DNA from: Calliopum simillimum
Lineage: Eukaryota > Arthropoda > Insecta > Diptera > Lauxaniidae
NCBI GenBank assembly: GCA_951812925.1
Contig: OX638372.1
Span: 45,320,245 to 45,384,244 of the forward strand
Direction of reading: 5' to 3'
DNA length: 64,000 nt
Shown here: one piece after another, positions 13,601 to 23,239 of the stretch
Numbering within the stretch: the first letter of the stretch is position 1
How the letters are laid out: each line of letters begins with the position of its first letter
The notes under the pieces: generated by a model
Databases searched by the model: none
What the model was told of the DNA's origin: nothing
The model's input: only the letters and a program-made list of their open reading frames with translations
Made by a program: the position numbers and the translations under genes

Positions 13601-16600
13601 CGTATCATTTTCCATAGTTTCATTAAAATCGCTTAAGCCGTTCTTGAGAAAAAACATAGCAACAGTTTTTATATACACAATTTTAGACCCTATAAGAAGA
13701 GAAGATATCTCAGAAAGCATACAAGATGCAGCAATTATAATGCCAGATTCGGATTTAGAATTGCCAAATACATATAAAATGACTATTTTGATTATTGTTT
13801 GTTGCATTTCTTTTCACAATTTTTTTTTTTTTTTTGAAAATATATCTTTTTTAAATATTGTTTAAAAAAAATATATAATTCCGACCGTGCTCCAAAATGT
13901 TTCTGATTTTAAATAAAAAAAAAAAACAAAATTTAAAAAAAAATCATCAAAATCGGAGCTGTTCTTGAGGACTTCGATCTAAAATGCTTCATTGACTCCA
14001 CTAAAATGTCGAAATAAATTTCAATGATTTTTTTCAGATTTTTATGTCCGGTTGGCTCTGTTGAGCTCTAATTGACCCTTTGGCAAATGTGTTCGTCTGT
14101 CGGTTGAAATTTCAAATACGTCCAAACGGATAAAGCTATATGCGTAAAACTTGGTACAGAAAATACATAGAGTCGTGATTTGATTAGGCTAATGTTCACG
14201 CCAACCGGGTATATTCACTTTGTCCTTTCGCTTGTAACGCAGAGAAGGAGGCGTGGCAGATATAGAAAAGTATATTTATTTTTGATCATCTTCTCTTCCT
14301 GAGTCGATATAGCCATGTCCGTCTGTCTAGCTGGCTGGATACTCTGCCTCCGTTGTCAAAGTTAGTTCGTGGGATTAAAAATGAGAAAAATCGGTCAACG
14401 GGCATGGCTACCGCCCATACAAAAAATATATTCAAAATGCCATTTTAGGAGTTTTTTCACGACAATGCAACCAAAATATACATAAATACTACGAATTGTA
14501 AGAGCAAGCTCTGAGAAAAAACTGGGCGAATTCCAATAGCTTCAAAACGCTATACTGAAAGCGTTTTTTGAGTTGATCGAAGCAAATTTCACTCAGACAC
14601 TTAAAATTATAAATACAAGCTTCTACGAAAAATTGAGTGAAATCGGACAAGGGGGCGTGGCACCTCCCATACAAGCAAAAGTTTCAAAATGCTATACTAA
14701 AAGAGTTTTTTGAATTAATCCAACTAAATTTTACTCAAATACTAAAGACTATAAATGCAGACTCTTAGCTAAAACTAGACGAACTTGGAAAAGAGGGCGT
14801 GGCACCTGCTATATAAGCAAAAGCTTCAAAACGCTATACTAAAAACATTTTTTGAGATAATCCAACCAAATTTCACTCAGACACTTAGAACTATGTATAA
14901 ATGCAAGCTCTGAGCAAAAACTATTTGAGGTCGGAAAAGAGGGCGTGGCACCTCCCATATAACGAAAATTTTCACAATACTGCAGTGTAGGGTATTTATT
15001 TTTTGGTCAGTCCAAAAGTTAAATCCTTACTAGTTAAAACATTGTATGGGAGATATGCGTGAAGATAAACCGATCACGCCCATTTTAATCCAGATAGCAT
15101 GTACCACATGTCATGCATCTAACTTTATCCGTTTGGGCACCAGTCAAGGCTCAACATAAAAATCTGAAAAAATCAGTGAAATTTTTTTTTTCGACATTTG
15201 GATATACATACAGTGGCTCACAAAAGTATCCGGAATTTGAATTTTTTTTAAAGAATCATAAAATTTTTTAATTACGAATTAATTTTTTTTGAATCACTCT
15301 TAATAATTATCTTTCGGTTAGTATCTAGTTTTATTTATTAAAATAAACTTTCCTAAAATGCTACTTACAATTGTAAAAAAGAGCATATAAGCAAAATACT
15401 ACTTAAATTCAATACACAAAAGTATTCGGAATTTTAAAAAATATGGCAGTATCTTAAACACGAAATCAAAGAACAATCCAAAAGTATTAGTGACACTCTT
15501 AAAATTCAATTTATAGTTAGTTTGCGGTAGCTCAGTTCTGTTTTGTCACTTTTTTTAAGCAAAAGACTACGTTTTTTAGAAAAAGTAAGATGGGAAGAAA
15601 ATCAAAAGAAACCACTCTTAAATAAAAAAATTTTAATGCGTGAGGACGGAAAAACCCTTTAGGAGATCGCAAGCGGTGTTGGATGAAGTATTTAGACTAT
15701 ACACAGCATTATAGAAAGAAACAAGTTCCATAATTCACAACGATCTGGTAGGTTATCGAAACTAGGCATTGGAGACAGGTCGGTTATCATAAGAAAAACT
15801 AAAATTCAACCACGTACTACAGCAGTGGACATTACTAGAAGCCTCACCAAATATGATGGAGTAAACATCAGTGGTGAAACTGATCACCAGACACTCAGAA
15901 ATGCTAGTTATAATGGAAGAACTCAGCGTTCCAAAACATTAGCATTTCTGAGTGTCTGGTGATCAGTTTCATCACTGATGTTTACTCCATCATATTTGGG
16001 AGGCTTCTAGTAATGTCCACTGCTGAAGTACGTGGTTGAATTTTAGTTTTTTGTATAATATTCGACCTCGAATGTCTCGAATGCTTAGTTTCGATAACCT
16101 ACCAGATCATTGTGAATTATGGAACTTTTTTTGTTCTATAATGCTGTGTATAGTCTAAATACTTCATCCAACACCGCTTGCGATCCACTAAAGGGTTTTT
16201 ATGTCCTCATGCATTAAAATTTTTTTATTTAAGAGTGGTTTCTTCTGATTTTGTTCCCATCTTACTTTTTCTTAAAAACGAAGTCTTTTGCTTAAAAAAA
16301 AACTGACAAAACAGAACTGAGCTACCGCAAACTAACTATAAATTGAATTTTAAGAGTGTCGCTAATACTTTTGGATTATTCTTTGATTTCGTGTTTAAGA
16401 TACTGCCATATTTTTTAAAATTCCGAATACTTTTGTGTATTGAATTTAAGTAGTATTTTGCTTATATGCTCTTTTTTACAATTGTAAGTAGCATTTTAGG
16501 AAAGTTTCTTTTGATAACTAAAACTAGATTTTTACAAAGTTATAATTATTAAGAGTAATTCAAAAAAAAATTTATTCGTTATTAAAAAATTTTATGATGC

Positions 16601-17051
16601 TTTAAAAAGTTTTCAAATTCCGAATACTTTTGTGAGCAACTGTATATTGTTATGTTGAGCCCTGACTGGCTACCAAATGGATAAAGCTAAATAGCAATTT
16701 AAAGAAAGAACGAAATTTCATTCGTTCCAAAGTAGCTTTAGTAAATATGAGCCTTTTACATCATTACACTATTCAGTGGGCCGTATGAGTGATACTCTCT
16801 TCATACCTTTCAAAATATCATCTTCCATAGCAAATATCATTTCATTTAAAACTCCAAAACAATTTTTTGTTTAAAAAAATATTTTTCTATAGGTATCAAT
16901 GCCGAAGTGGAATACTGGTAAAAGAAATCAAACCGATCGTGATATTGCCGCACTAGAAGCCATTACCAATGCCATTCTTAAGGAAGTCAAAGAAGCGCAA
17001 AGCAACAAACCAAAAGTCTTACAAATTGTTATTTATGAATCATCGGTGTAA
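4690..17051 (+). CDS. Two-pore-domain (TWIK-type) potassium channel, 3' part
   Basis: Seven coding exons: 4690-4851, 8749-8869, 8932-9081, 9196-9387, 9458-9573, 9747-9842 and 16893-17051. All have GT/AG borders and matched phases and join to 331 codons plus a stop. The protein begins after the first membrane segment, so the N-terminal exon(s) are upstream of the window. The first pore loop has the filter TIGYG, split by an intron, and the second has TIGFG. Between and after them are hydrophobic M2, M3 ([19 protein letters not shown]) and M4 ([20 protein letters not shown]). This P-loop pattern defines K2P leak channels, which dimerise to make a background potassium pore in the plasma membrane. 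It resembles the Drosophila gene I know as CG1688 (from memory). The C-terminus ends ESSV, a possible class I PDZ ligand. The acceptor before 9196 has a weak pyrimidine tract. The long introns at 4852-8748 and 9843-16892 carry transposons. Confidence 0.88.
5230..5292 (-). repeat. tRNA-like 3' half (B-box) fragment
   Basis: On the minus strand a T-arm-like hairpin (CGGG, TTCGATT loop, CCCG; plus coordinates 5241-5255) contains a good Pol III B box. It is preceded by a five-pair arm around the loop CTTCTAA, which would carry a UCU anticodon. No matching 5' acceptor strand or D arm is present, so this is a tRNA-derived fragment or SINE piece rather than a working tRNA-Arg gene. It lies in a potassium-channel intron. 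Confidence 0.4.
5632..5677. repeat. Perfect 19-bp hairpin with 8-nt loop
   Basis: ACTTGAAATGAATGGATCA at 5632-5650 and its exact reverse complement at 5659-5677 are separated by eight bases. Weaker pairing extends outward for about 10 bp. Transcribed with the channel pre-mRNA it would form a stable stem, but it is shorter than a usual miRNA precursor. Confidence 0.7.
5850..6755. repeat. Diverged tandem repeat, about 143-bp unit
   Basis: Diverged units recur, each containing a phrase like GGGAGGTGCCACGCC (near 5934, 6078, 6221 and 6366), with spacing close to 143 bp. The block ends with GTAACGCAGAG-complement and CACTTTGTC-complement phrases near 6705-6740. An inverted relative lies at 14200-14990 in a later intron of the same gene. 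No coding capacity is seen. Confidence 0.65.
7267..8668. mobile_element. GGGGCTGTCC-type inverted-repeat element, TTA duplication
   Basis: The left end GGGGCTGTCCATAAACTCCG matches the right end CGGAGTTTATGAACAGCCCC in inverted orientation. TTA flanks both ends (7264-7266 and 8669-8671). The DNA on either side rejoins to match an uninterrupted repeat near 58797-58905, which serves as an empty site. A 3-bp TWA duplication is typical of PIF/Harbinger elements (family knowledge). There is no transposase here. Most of the interior is a second fold-back, listed separately. Confidence 0.8.
7560..8520. mobile_element. Nested fold-back, copy of the 29641-30866 family
   Basis: A palindrome centred near 7900 has arms with the phrases ATGATGTATGACTCAAG, GGGATTCGGA and CTTACGAAAAAAGTGTAC. 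The right arm continues through a stretch complementary to the left end of the element at 29641-30866. The outer left arm is missing here, so this copy is truncated, presumably by or before its capture in the GGGGCTGTCC element. Confidence 0.65.
10395..10640. repeat. AAGACCAAGAC-rich repeat, degenerate copy
   Basis: The stretch begins with GATGGGCAAACCACGAGCAGG and carries many copies of GGTCTTGGTCTTG and related words. It belongs with the better-preserved palindromic copy at 32151-32400 and the fragments near 36220-36360 and 45700-45800. Confidence 0.5.
11289..11787. mobile_element. MITE with TACCCRACWAGAAA ends
   Basis: The left end TACCCAACAAGAAA and the right end TTTCTAGTCGGGTA are inverted matches. 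Internal words such as GATCAGGTCC and ATTAGGTCCTCATC recur in both orientations. The stretch 11788-11940 ends in a similar CTAGTCGGG word and may be an adjacent relative. No coding sequence is seen. Confidence 0.5.
12110..14030. other. Intronic DNA, no gene or clear element
   Basis: AT-rich intron sequence of the potassium-channel gene. The short open frames near 12910, 13086 and 13562-13865 have no recognisable domain and are not supported as genes. Confidence 0.4.
14200..14990. repeat. Tandem repeat of about 143-146 bp, inverted relative of 5850-6755
   Basis: GAGGGCGTGGCACCTCC-like phrases recur near 14655, 14797 and 14943, each embedded in a unit with AAAACGCTATACT and AAATTTCACTCAGACACTTA. 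The spacing is 142 and 146 bp. The left edge has ACTTTGTCC and GTAACGCAGAG, the complement of the right edge of the 5.85-6.75 kb block, so the two blocks are inverted copies in different introns of one gene. Confidence 0.7.
15211..16642. mobile_element. 1.43-kb palindrome made of two Tc1-like 5' halves
   Basis: The ends are CAGTGGCTCACAAAAGTAT and ATACTTTTGTGAGCAACTG, each flanked by TA. The two arms, about 700 bp each, are near-identical inverted copies that meet around 15920 with a spacer of about 35 bp. Each arm includes the start of a broken Tc1-like transposase ([11 protein letters not shown], then GRK-like and HTH-like stretches with stops). The left flank (15125-15165) and right flank (16660-16700) are also inverted copies of a CTGACTGG/GGATAAAGCT sequence. 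The element lies in the last intron of the potassium channel. Confidence 0.85.
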
Positions 17052-18060
17052 AATGTTTACGTGCATTAAATAATTAGTTAACACAAATACATACATATAT
17101 AAACCGCCCGTTAAAAGCTTAATTTAGTTTAAATTTTATTAAACCTTAAGCTCCGCACAAATTTTATAAAAACAAAAAGATTAAAATAGTAAATTTAATA
17201 AATTCGTTTAAATAAAAACTCGTACACTTGTAAAGTAAAAAATATGTATTTATGTAAAGCATAGTTTTATAATTAATATTAATTTATTTTTATATGTACT
17301 AAGGATGTTTGAACAATGTTTTTAAGGATACTGTATGTGTAAAGTATGAATATGTTCTATTTATAGTTATATGCATAAATGTTCTAATATTATCTTTAGT
17401 TTTAAGTTATCAATATGTGGAAGTATTCTTGAGAAGGCCTCTATGAAAGTTACTAAGATATTTAAGACTTACAATTCATGATCGAAAGTGTTGTTTTTGG
17501 ACGTAATATTTCAGTGAAGACTTTTTGCTACCAAAATATATCCTAGAGATGAAAGAGGCAACACCACATATTCTTAAAATGATCGGAAACGCTTCAAGTT
17601 TATTATGTATACTCATACATATTTTTCTTGGTGTTCTTCACCAACTACACTGGTTTCTTCTCAAGAATATTGCTACATATTTTCAACTAAAAAAGTAACA
17701 AAATTTCGCCTAAAACAGCTGCCTAAATTTATACTCTTAGTTTAGTTTTTTAATGTGATTAATAGTTTTTTTTTAACTTAATATATTCTTATAAGTATAG
17801 TATGTATACAAATTTTATATATCAAAACCAAAAGTATAAAAGTTTTTTGTGCTCTTTAACATATTTTAGGACGATAATTTAATTTAAAACCATTTAAAAT
17901 AAGTTAAAAAAATTAATTGTGTAAATGTTAGTTTAATTTAGTTATTTATTTATATTTATTAAATAAGAAAAAATATGAAATGTTAAAACAATTTTATAAC
18001 TACATTAAATACATAAATGTAATGTATGTATAATTTTTTCAAAAATAAAAGACTTTAGCG
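17052..18060 (+). other. Potassium-channel 3' untranslated region
   Basis: AT-rich sequence after the stop codon. AATAAA signals occur at about 17211 and at 18044-18049, the second followed by a GT-rich stretch. The long form would give a 3' UTR of about 1 kb. Which signal is used cannot be told from the sequence. Confidence 0.5.
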
Positions 18061-18261
18061 TTTGTTAAGTGTTTTTCTTTGGTCATTATTTAGTTATAAT
18101 ATTGAACTTTATATTTCAGCAAAGCAGGTAGGTAAAAAAGTTTGTTTCCGATTTTAGTAAAATTTGATTATGTTATACATGGGGTTTCAAAATTTTTCGT
18201 TTATATACTTACATATTTTTTTTTTATTTTTATTTTTTTTTTTTCAGATTATAAAATATAC

Positions 18262-18645
18262 AAAATGGAAATTTTTTTACGCTTAGAATGGAAAATAATG
18301 TCACTTGAATGACCCCCGTTTGCAGCTTCGCAAAGTTTTTCGAGAGTTTGGAGAGCGAATAATTTCCAGAAATTCGGAAATTAATTGGCCAGCGCGGTTG
18401 CCAGATTTCTCAGCACCCGACTATTTTGTTTAGGGTTATTTGAAGGAGCGAGTATACGTGAACATGCCTGAGACAATCCCTGAACTCAACCAACATTGTT
18501 GACGAAATTCGGGCGCTACAGCAACAAATTTCGAAAGAAGCTCTAAAACGATCCCATCATTGCAAAGCTGAAAACGAGGGTCATTTAAGTGACATTATTT
18601 TCCATACTTAGTGTAAAAAAATTTGCATTTTGCATATTTTATGAT
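18262..18645 (+). mobile_element. Short deletion derivative of a mariner-like element
   Basis: Inverted ends (AATGTCACTTGAATGACCC near 18297 and GGGTCATTTAAGTGACATT near 18577, extending outward) enclose about 250 bp of decayed transposase. On the plus strand, 18378-18490 reads NWPARLPDFSAPDYFV, stop, GYLKERVYVNMPETIPEL. This is the third catalytic Asp block and following residues of a Tc1/mariner-superfamily transposase, with a stop where Trp is usual. The N-terminal and first two catalytic blocks are missing. Confidence 0.75.
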
Positions 18646-20294
18646 ATGAAAAAAAAAAAATAAAAAATTTTTAAAAATTTACATACAGTAGGTCCAAGCC
18701 AAAGTCGTACACCAAGCAAACTATTTTTTAATGCCCCAAAACTAAGTACGCAAAAATAATACTATATAAGAAATTTGAAGTACATTTTTAAATAGCCTAT
18801 TTAATCCTTTTATTTTAACAAAAAACCAAACTTGAAATTTTTCCTTATTTTTGAAAATAAATAAAAAGTTACAGAAATCAAGCACATTCAGTACCAAAGC
18901 CAAAGTCGTACACCTTAACAAAATTTTAATTTTTACATGAGTTCAGTAATTAGTGTACTTTATTTTGTTTCTATTTTTCATGTTTAGTCCTTTTGGCATC
19001 CTTTGAATTAGTTTTTCACAATAGCTCGGATAAATTTTTTCCCATTTTCCCTGAATACCCTTTTCAGTTCAGTTTTTGAATAAATATTATGCTGGCGAAC
19101 TTTTGCGTCCAGGTAATTCTACAAGATTTTAATAGCATTTATATCTGGACCCTGCGCCAGAGTTACGAATATAGTAGGACAATTCTCTTTATTTCATGAT
19201 CTCATATTATAAGGAATATGTTTGAGATCGTTTTCTTGGTAAAAATACATATCACTACATTGACCAAGTTTATCCTTAAGTTGCAGTAAATTTAGTCTTA
19301 AAATGTTCCAATAAATCTTATGATCCTTACTTTCGTCAACAAAATGGAGTAGTCTAGGCCCAGCTGCTGAAGAGAGCCCCAAACCATTAATGAACAACCT
19401 TCATGTTTTACATCTGGTCTAACGTTTTTCTTTAATAAAGAAGAAGCTTCAAGAGGCTCGGTTGCTGTTTGCTAAAACTCACTGCTATAAAGATTTTTTC
19501 TTTTGGAAAAATGTCCTCTTCTTGAATGAAAGTAAGATTAATAATTTTGGATCAGACGGCAGACCATATATATGGAGAAAACCAACTGAAGCACCATGTT
19601 CGAAAAACCTTAAACCATATGTAAAACATGACGGTGGTTCACTAATGGTTTGGGGCTCTTTTTCAGCAGCTGGGTCTAGAATCTTCATTTTGTTGATAGT
19701 AGTAAGGATCATAAGATGTATTTGAACATTTTAAGACTAAATTTATTGCAATATAAGGATAATCTTGGTCAATGTAGTAATAGGTATGTACTTTTAATAA
19801 GATAACAATTTTAAACATATTTCTTATAATATGAGATTATGGAGTCAATACAACTGACCCAATGTATTCATAACACTGGCGCAGGGTCCAGATATAAATG
19901 CTATTAAAATCTTGTGGAATTATCTGGACGCAAAAGTTCGCCAGCACAATATTTGTTCAGAAATTGAACTGAAAAGGGTATTCAGGGATAATGGGAAAAA
20001 ATTTATCCGAGCTATTGTGAAAAACTAATTCAAAGGATGCCAAAAGGACTAAACATGACAAATAAAAACAAAATAATGTACACTAATTACTGAACTCATG
20101 CAAAAATTAAAATTTTGTTAAGGTGTACGACTTTGGCTTTGGTACTGAACATGCTTGATTTCTGTAACTTTTTATTTATTTTCAAAAATAAGGGAAAATT
20201 TCCAAGTTTGGTTTTTTGTTAAAATTGAAGGATTAAATAGGCTGTTTAAAAATGTACTTCAAATTTCTTATATAGTATTATTTTTGCGTACTTA

Positions 20295-22882
20295 TGCCCT
20301 AATTCTCTATCTCGAAAACTCTCACTTTTCGACTGAAAAGTGACTAGAAATCAAAAAGCTCAATATTTTGTATTCACTAAAACGAAAAACGACAACAAAG
20401 TGAGAGCGATTGAATATTTTATATTCGAAAATGAGCGAATGAGTTATTTTATATTCGAAATGGTTGTGATATTTGATTTTTATTTTTATATTGAAAAAAT
20501 TGTATTTCTGTAAAACGAAAACAAACAAATTTACAGTCAAGTTTGTCACTTGAAATTTTCTGTCGTTTTAAAATCGAGTGCAAGTTCTTTTTTTGAATTT
20601 ATTGGTTGTGATGGACTTTGTTATTTTTCCGACGAAAGAGTTATGAAAATAATCGTTCTCTTCGGATAAATAACGGAATTTTAAGTGCGTAAGTACGTAG
20701 ATAAATACCACGACTTTCATCATAAGGCAAAATAAAGTTTAGCGTTGCAAATTTATTTATTGCAGCATTGTAAAGAATTTTCGCGTAAGTAAAGAAGTCT
20801 TAAAATATATTTTCGAAGGTCTGTCACAGAAAAACAGGAACACCAAATGTAATTAAACTGGCTTGCTTTTTGAGGTTCCTTGCATCAGGAAGCTATCAAG
20901 GTTTTGTTGGGACTGACTTCAAACGCTGTTAATCCTACACATTTGCTTCAAGAATTATTGCAGAGTGCTTGGAATTATTTCTACTCGATATGAATGTGGT
21001 TGTGGTTTTCTTTTGATTTCCAAAACACAATTTTTTTTTTAGATTTGTGACCATAATTTGTCTATCAAATATGTCGACGTAAGAAATCCGTGCTCAAACT
21101 ACGATTAATTTATTTAAAAAGGCAGTCATATTCTATCTGTAATGCGCAAAATATATTTTCTTCAAAATCATTTAGCAAAAAAAACTGGTTTTTATCAAGA
21201 ACTCTATTTTTCATCCATTTTTAGTCATGCGCCATTCAGATGCATCCCATTAGCCGACCATGGATTTTTGGCAATTTTTTACGATCTCTTACTAAAGTGC
21301 AGAAGACAAATAGTTTTGGGTACTTAAAAAATATCATATCGATACCTTAGAGCGCTATAGTCCTATCTCCGCTTTTTGCGATTTTGAGATTTTTGCAGTT
21401 ATGGCATCATTGTGGGCTTCTTTACAGTGTGAAAAACGCTGTGATGTCAAAATACCACTAAAATACCAAAATATTCAATAATTAAGAAAAATCCTATCTC
21501 CAAACTGCAATTTTTTCAAGAGCGCTACTGTCCTATCTCCACTGAATATTCAAACAAGTCACATTTTTAAAAAAAATTCTTCGCTTTTTCGCTTTTTCTT
21601 CGCGTTTCATCACTTTTTGCGACATTTTAGTGAACAAATATGGTTACACCCAAGGCTACACTCTTGTTTGTCGGAACCAAAAATTAAAAAAAGAAAACAA
21701 AAAAATTAGTTTTTTTCGTGTTTTCTACGCGTTTCAAAATGTGTTGTTTATTTTAAAAGTAGTGCAATTCTATATAAGGGCAAAAGTAATGACATTTTAT
21801 TAATTGGCTGGGATTTAGTTAGAAATTAATAAAATTGGTTAAAAACATTAAATTATGTTAAAATATACTGTAGGTAAAATTATTGCATATATCGTTATAT
21901 CAAAATAGTAGCCAATTCTAAATAACCACTGTTTGAAATCTTCTTTTTGCATTTCCCAACAATTGAAAAAATGAAGATAGGACTATAGCGCTCTAAGGTA
22001 TCGATATGGCTGTGTAATCTCTGTGAGACTTAGAAAACCATATTTAAAATAAAAACATTCAAAATGCACAAATTGTAATTTTTCACCTTAATATGCATCA
22101 AACTCCACCTTATGGATTATATTTTAGAAATTTTGGTCAATTTGGAACAGCTTTAACGTACTTGCATAGTAATTTTTACTTTTCAGGAGATTCTAGTAAC
22201 AATTGTCACCATATTTACTAACACCGTTCAGAAATCCACAGTGACCTTTTAAAGACAAATATAATGAGCAATTTTGTAAAGCAATGTAATTTAACGCTAT
22301 TTTGGAGTCCTCGAAAATAGATTTCGATGCATTTTTACCGAGAGAGAACTGCATTACTCTCCTATGGTAGTAACTAAAATTATAAATGTTTTTTGTGCTT
22401 AACATAACGCTTGTATACATTACAAAAACGAGATGCCGCCTTTAGAAGAACTTGATAGAAATGAAATTGTAAGTAAAATTGAGAGACCACCAAATTAAAA
22501 CACTTCAACCACAGCTACAACCTTAAGGAGAAGAATTGCAGACACTTTTGTATAATACATGTTTTCTGCACTTGTGAAATCCGTTTTTTTCTTATTATTA
22601 TTTTCAAACCAAATTTCAGAACCAATATCCAAATAGAACTGCCATTTGAAAATTAATTTCTTTTTTCAATTGAAAATATTCAGTAATAAGTTCGAAATAT
22701 CATTAAAAATAGAGTTGGCATTTCTCAAAAATGTATTGTCTTTGCTTATTCGAAAACAAAGCCACAAACCAAATGAGTGTTGACGAAAAACTCAATTCGA
22801 TTTACAGAAAATATTTTTTAAACGAAAATGACTGAAAACGAATTTCAGTCACTCACATTTTTCGAGATAGAGAATTAGGACA
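20295..22882. mobile_element. 2.6-kb inverted-repeat element inserted in the Tc1 arm, TTA duplication
   Basis: TGCCCTAATTCTCTATCTCG at the left and its near-exact inverse at the right (one difference, TGTCC) are followed by AAAA/TTTT. TTA at 20292-20294 and 22883-22885 is the duplicated target. The opposite, uninterrupted Tc1 arm at 18725-18760 shows the original sequence (CTTAG in that context), so the insertion is read directly. There is no transposase frame. The TWA duplication suggests a PIF/Harbinger-type origin. Confidence 0.8.
21336..22007. mobile_element. Innermost inverted-repeat element of the nest
   Basis: ATATCGATACCTTAGAGCGC with CTATAGTCCTATCTC at the left is repeated in inverted orientation at the right (GAGATAGGACTATAG-type, ending GGTATCGATAT). 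Pairing extends about 34 bp. An internal third copy of the AGAGCGCTA/GTCCTATCTCC words sits near 21517-21545. It is non-coding and 672 bp long. Confidence 0.75.
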
Positions 22883-23029
22883 TTAGTTTCGGGGCATTGA
22901 AAAATAGTTTGCTTGGTGTACGACTTTGGCTTGAACCTACTGTATATGTGTTGATAATATATATTCGGTTCCCAAAGTCGATTTTTTTCCGTTTTTCAAA
23001 TACGCGGTAGAAAAAACTACTACTCAAAA

Positions 23030-23222
23030 GCAAAGCTTCTTACGAAAAAAGTGTACAAGGCATAAAATGCTTAGAATTGTCCAAAAAAATACGTGCGAAT
23101 TTTTTCAGAATTTTTTGAGAAATTTTCAAAAATTGGTTAAAATTCACACGTATTTTTTGGATAATTCTAAACATTTTGTGCCTCAGACACTATTTTCGTA
23201 AGATGCCTTCTTTTTGAGTATA
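23030..23222. repeat. Fold-back core (CTTACGAAAAAAGTGTAC family)
   Basis: The words CTTACGAAAAAAGTGTAC, GGCATAAAATGCTTAGAATTG and a central AAAATT-rich loop are mirrored by CAATTCTAAACATTTTGTG-like and TTTCGTAAGATGC on the right. It is a short relative of the fold-backs at 7560-8520 and 29641-30866. A half copy is visible near 24690-24750. Confidence 0.6.
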
Positions 23223-23239
23223 AAAAAATGTTTGATTTG

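Larger units (their letters stand above)
18686..22942. mobile_element. Palindromic Tc1-like element, outermost of a three-level nest
   Basis: The ends CAGTAGGTCCAAGCC and its inverse GGCTTGAACCTACTG are flanked by TA. Without the insertion at 20295-22882 the element is about 1.67 kb and strongly palindromic: 18890-18990 and 20080-20160 are inverted copies, and 19020-19180 pairs with 19870-20060. The plus strand at 19462-19715 encodes a Tc1 transposase core with FGSDGRPYIWRKP and VKHDGGSLMVWGSFS. The expected catalytic Asp before it is Asn (FLNES). The C-terminal block, DINAIKILWNYLDAKV-like, occurs in both arms. It is a dead, rearranged Tc1 element. Confidence 0.8.
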
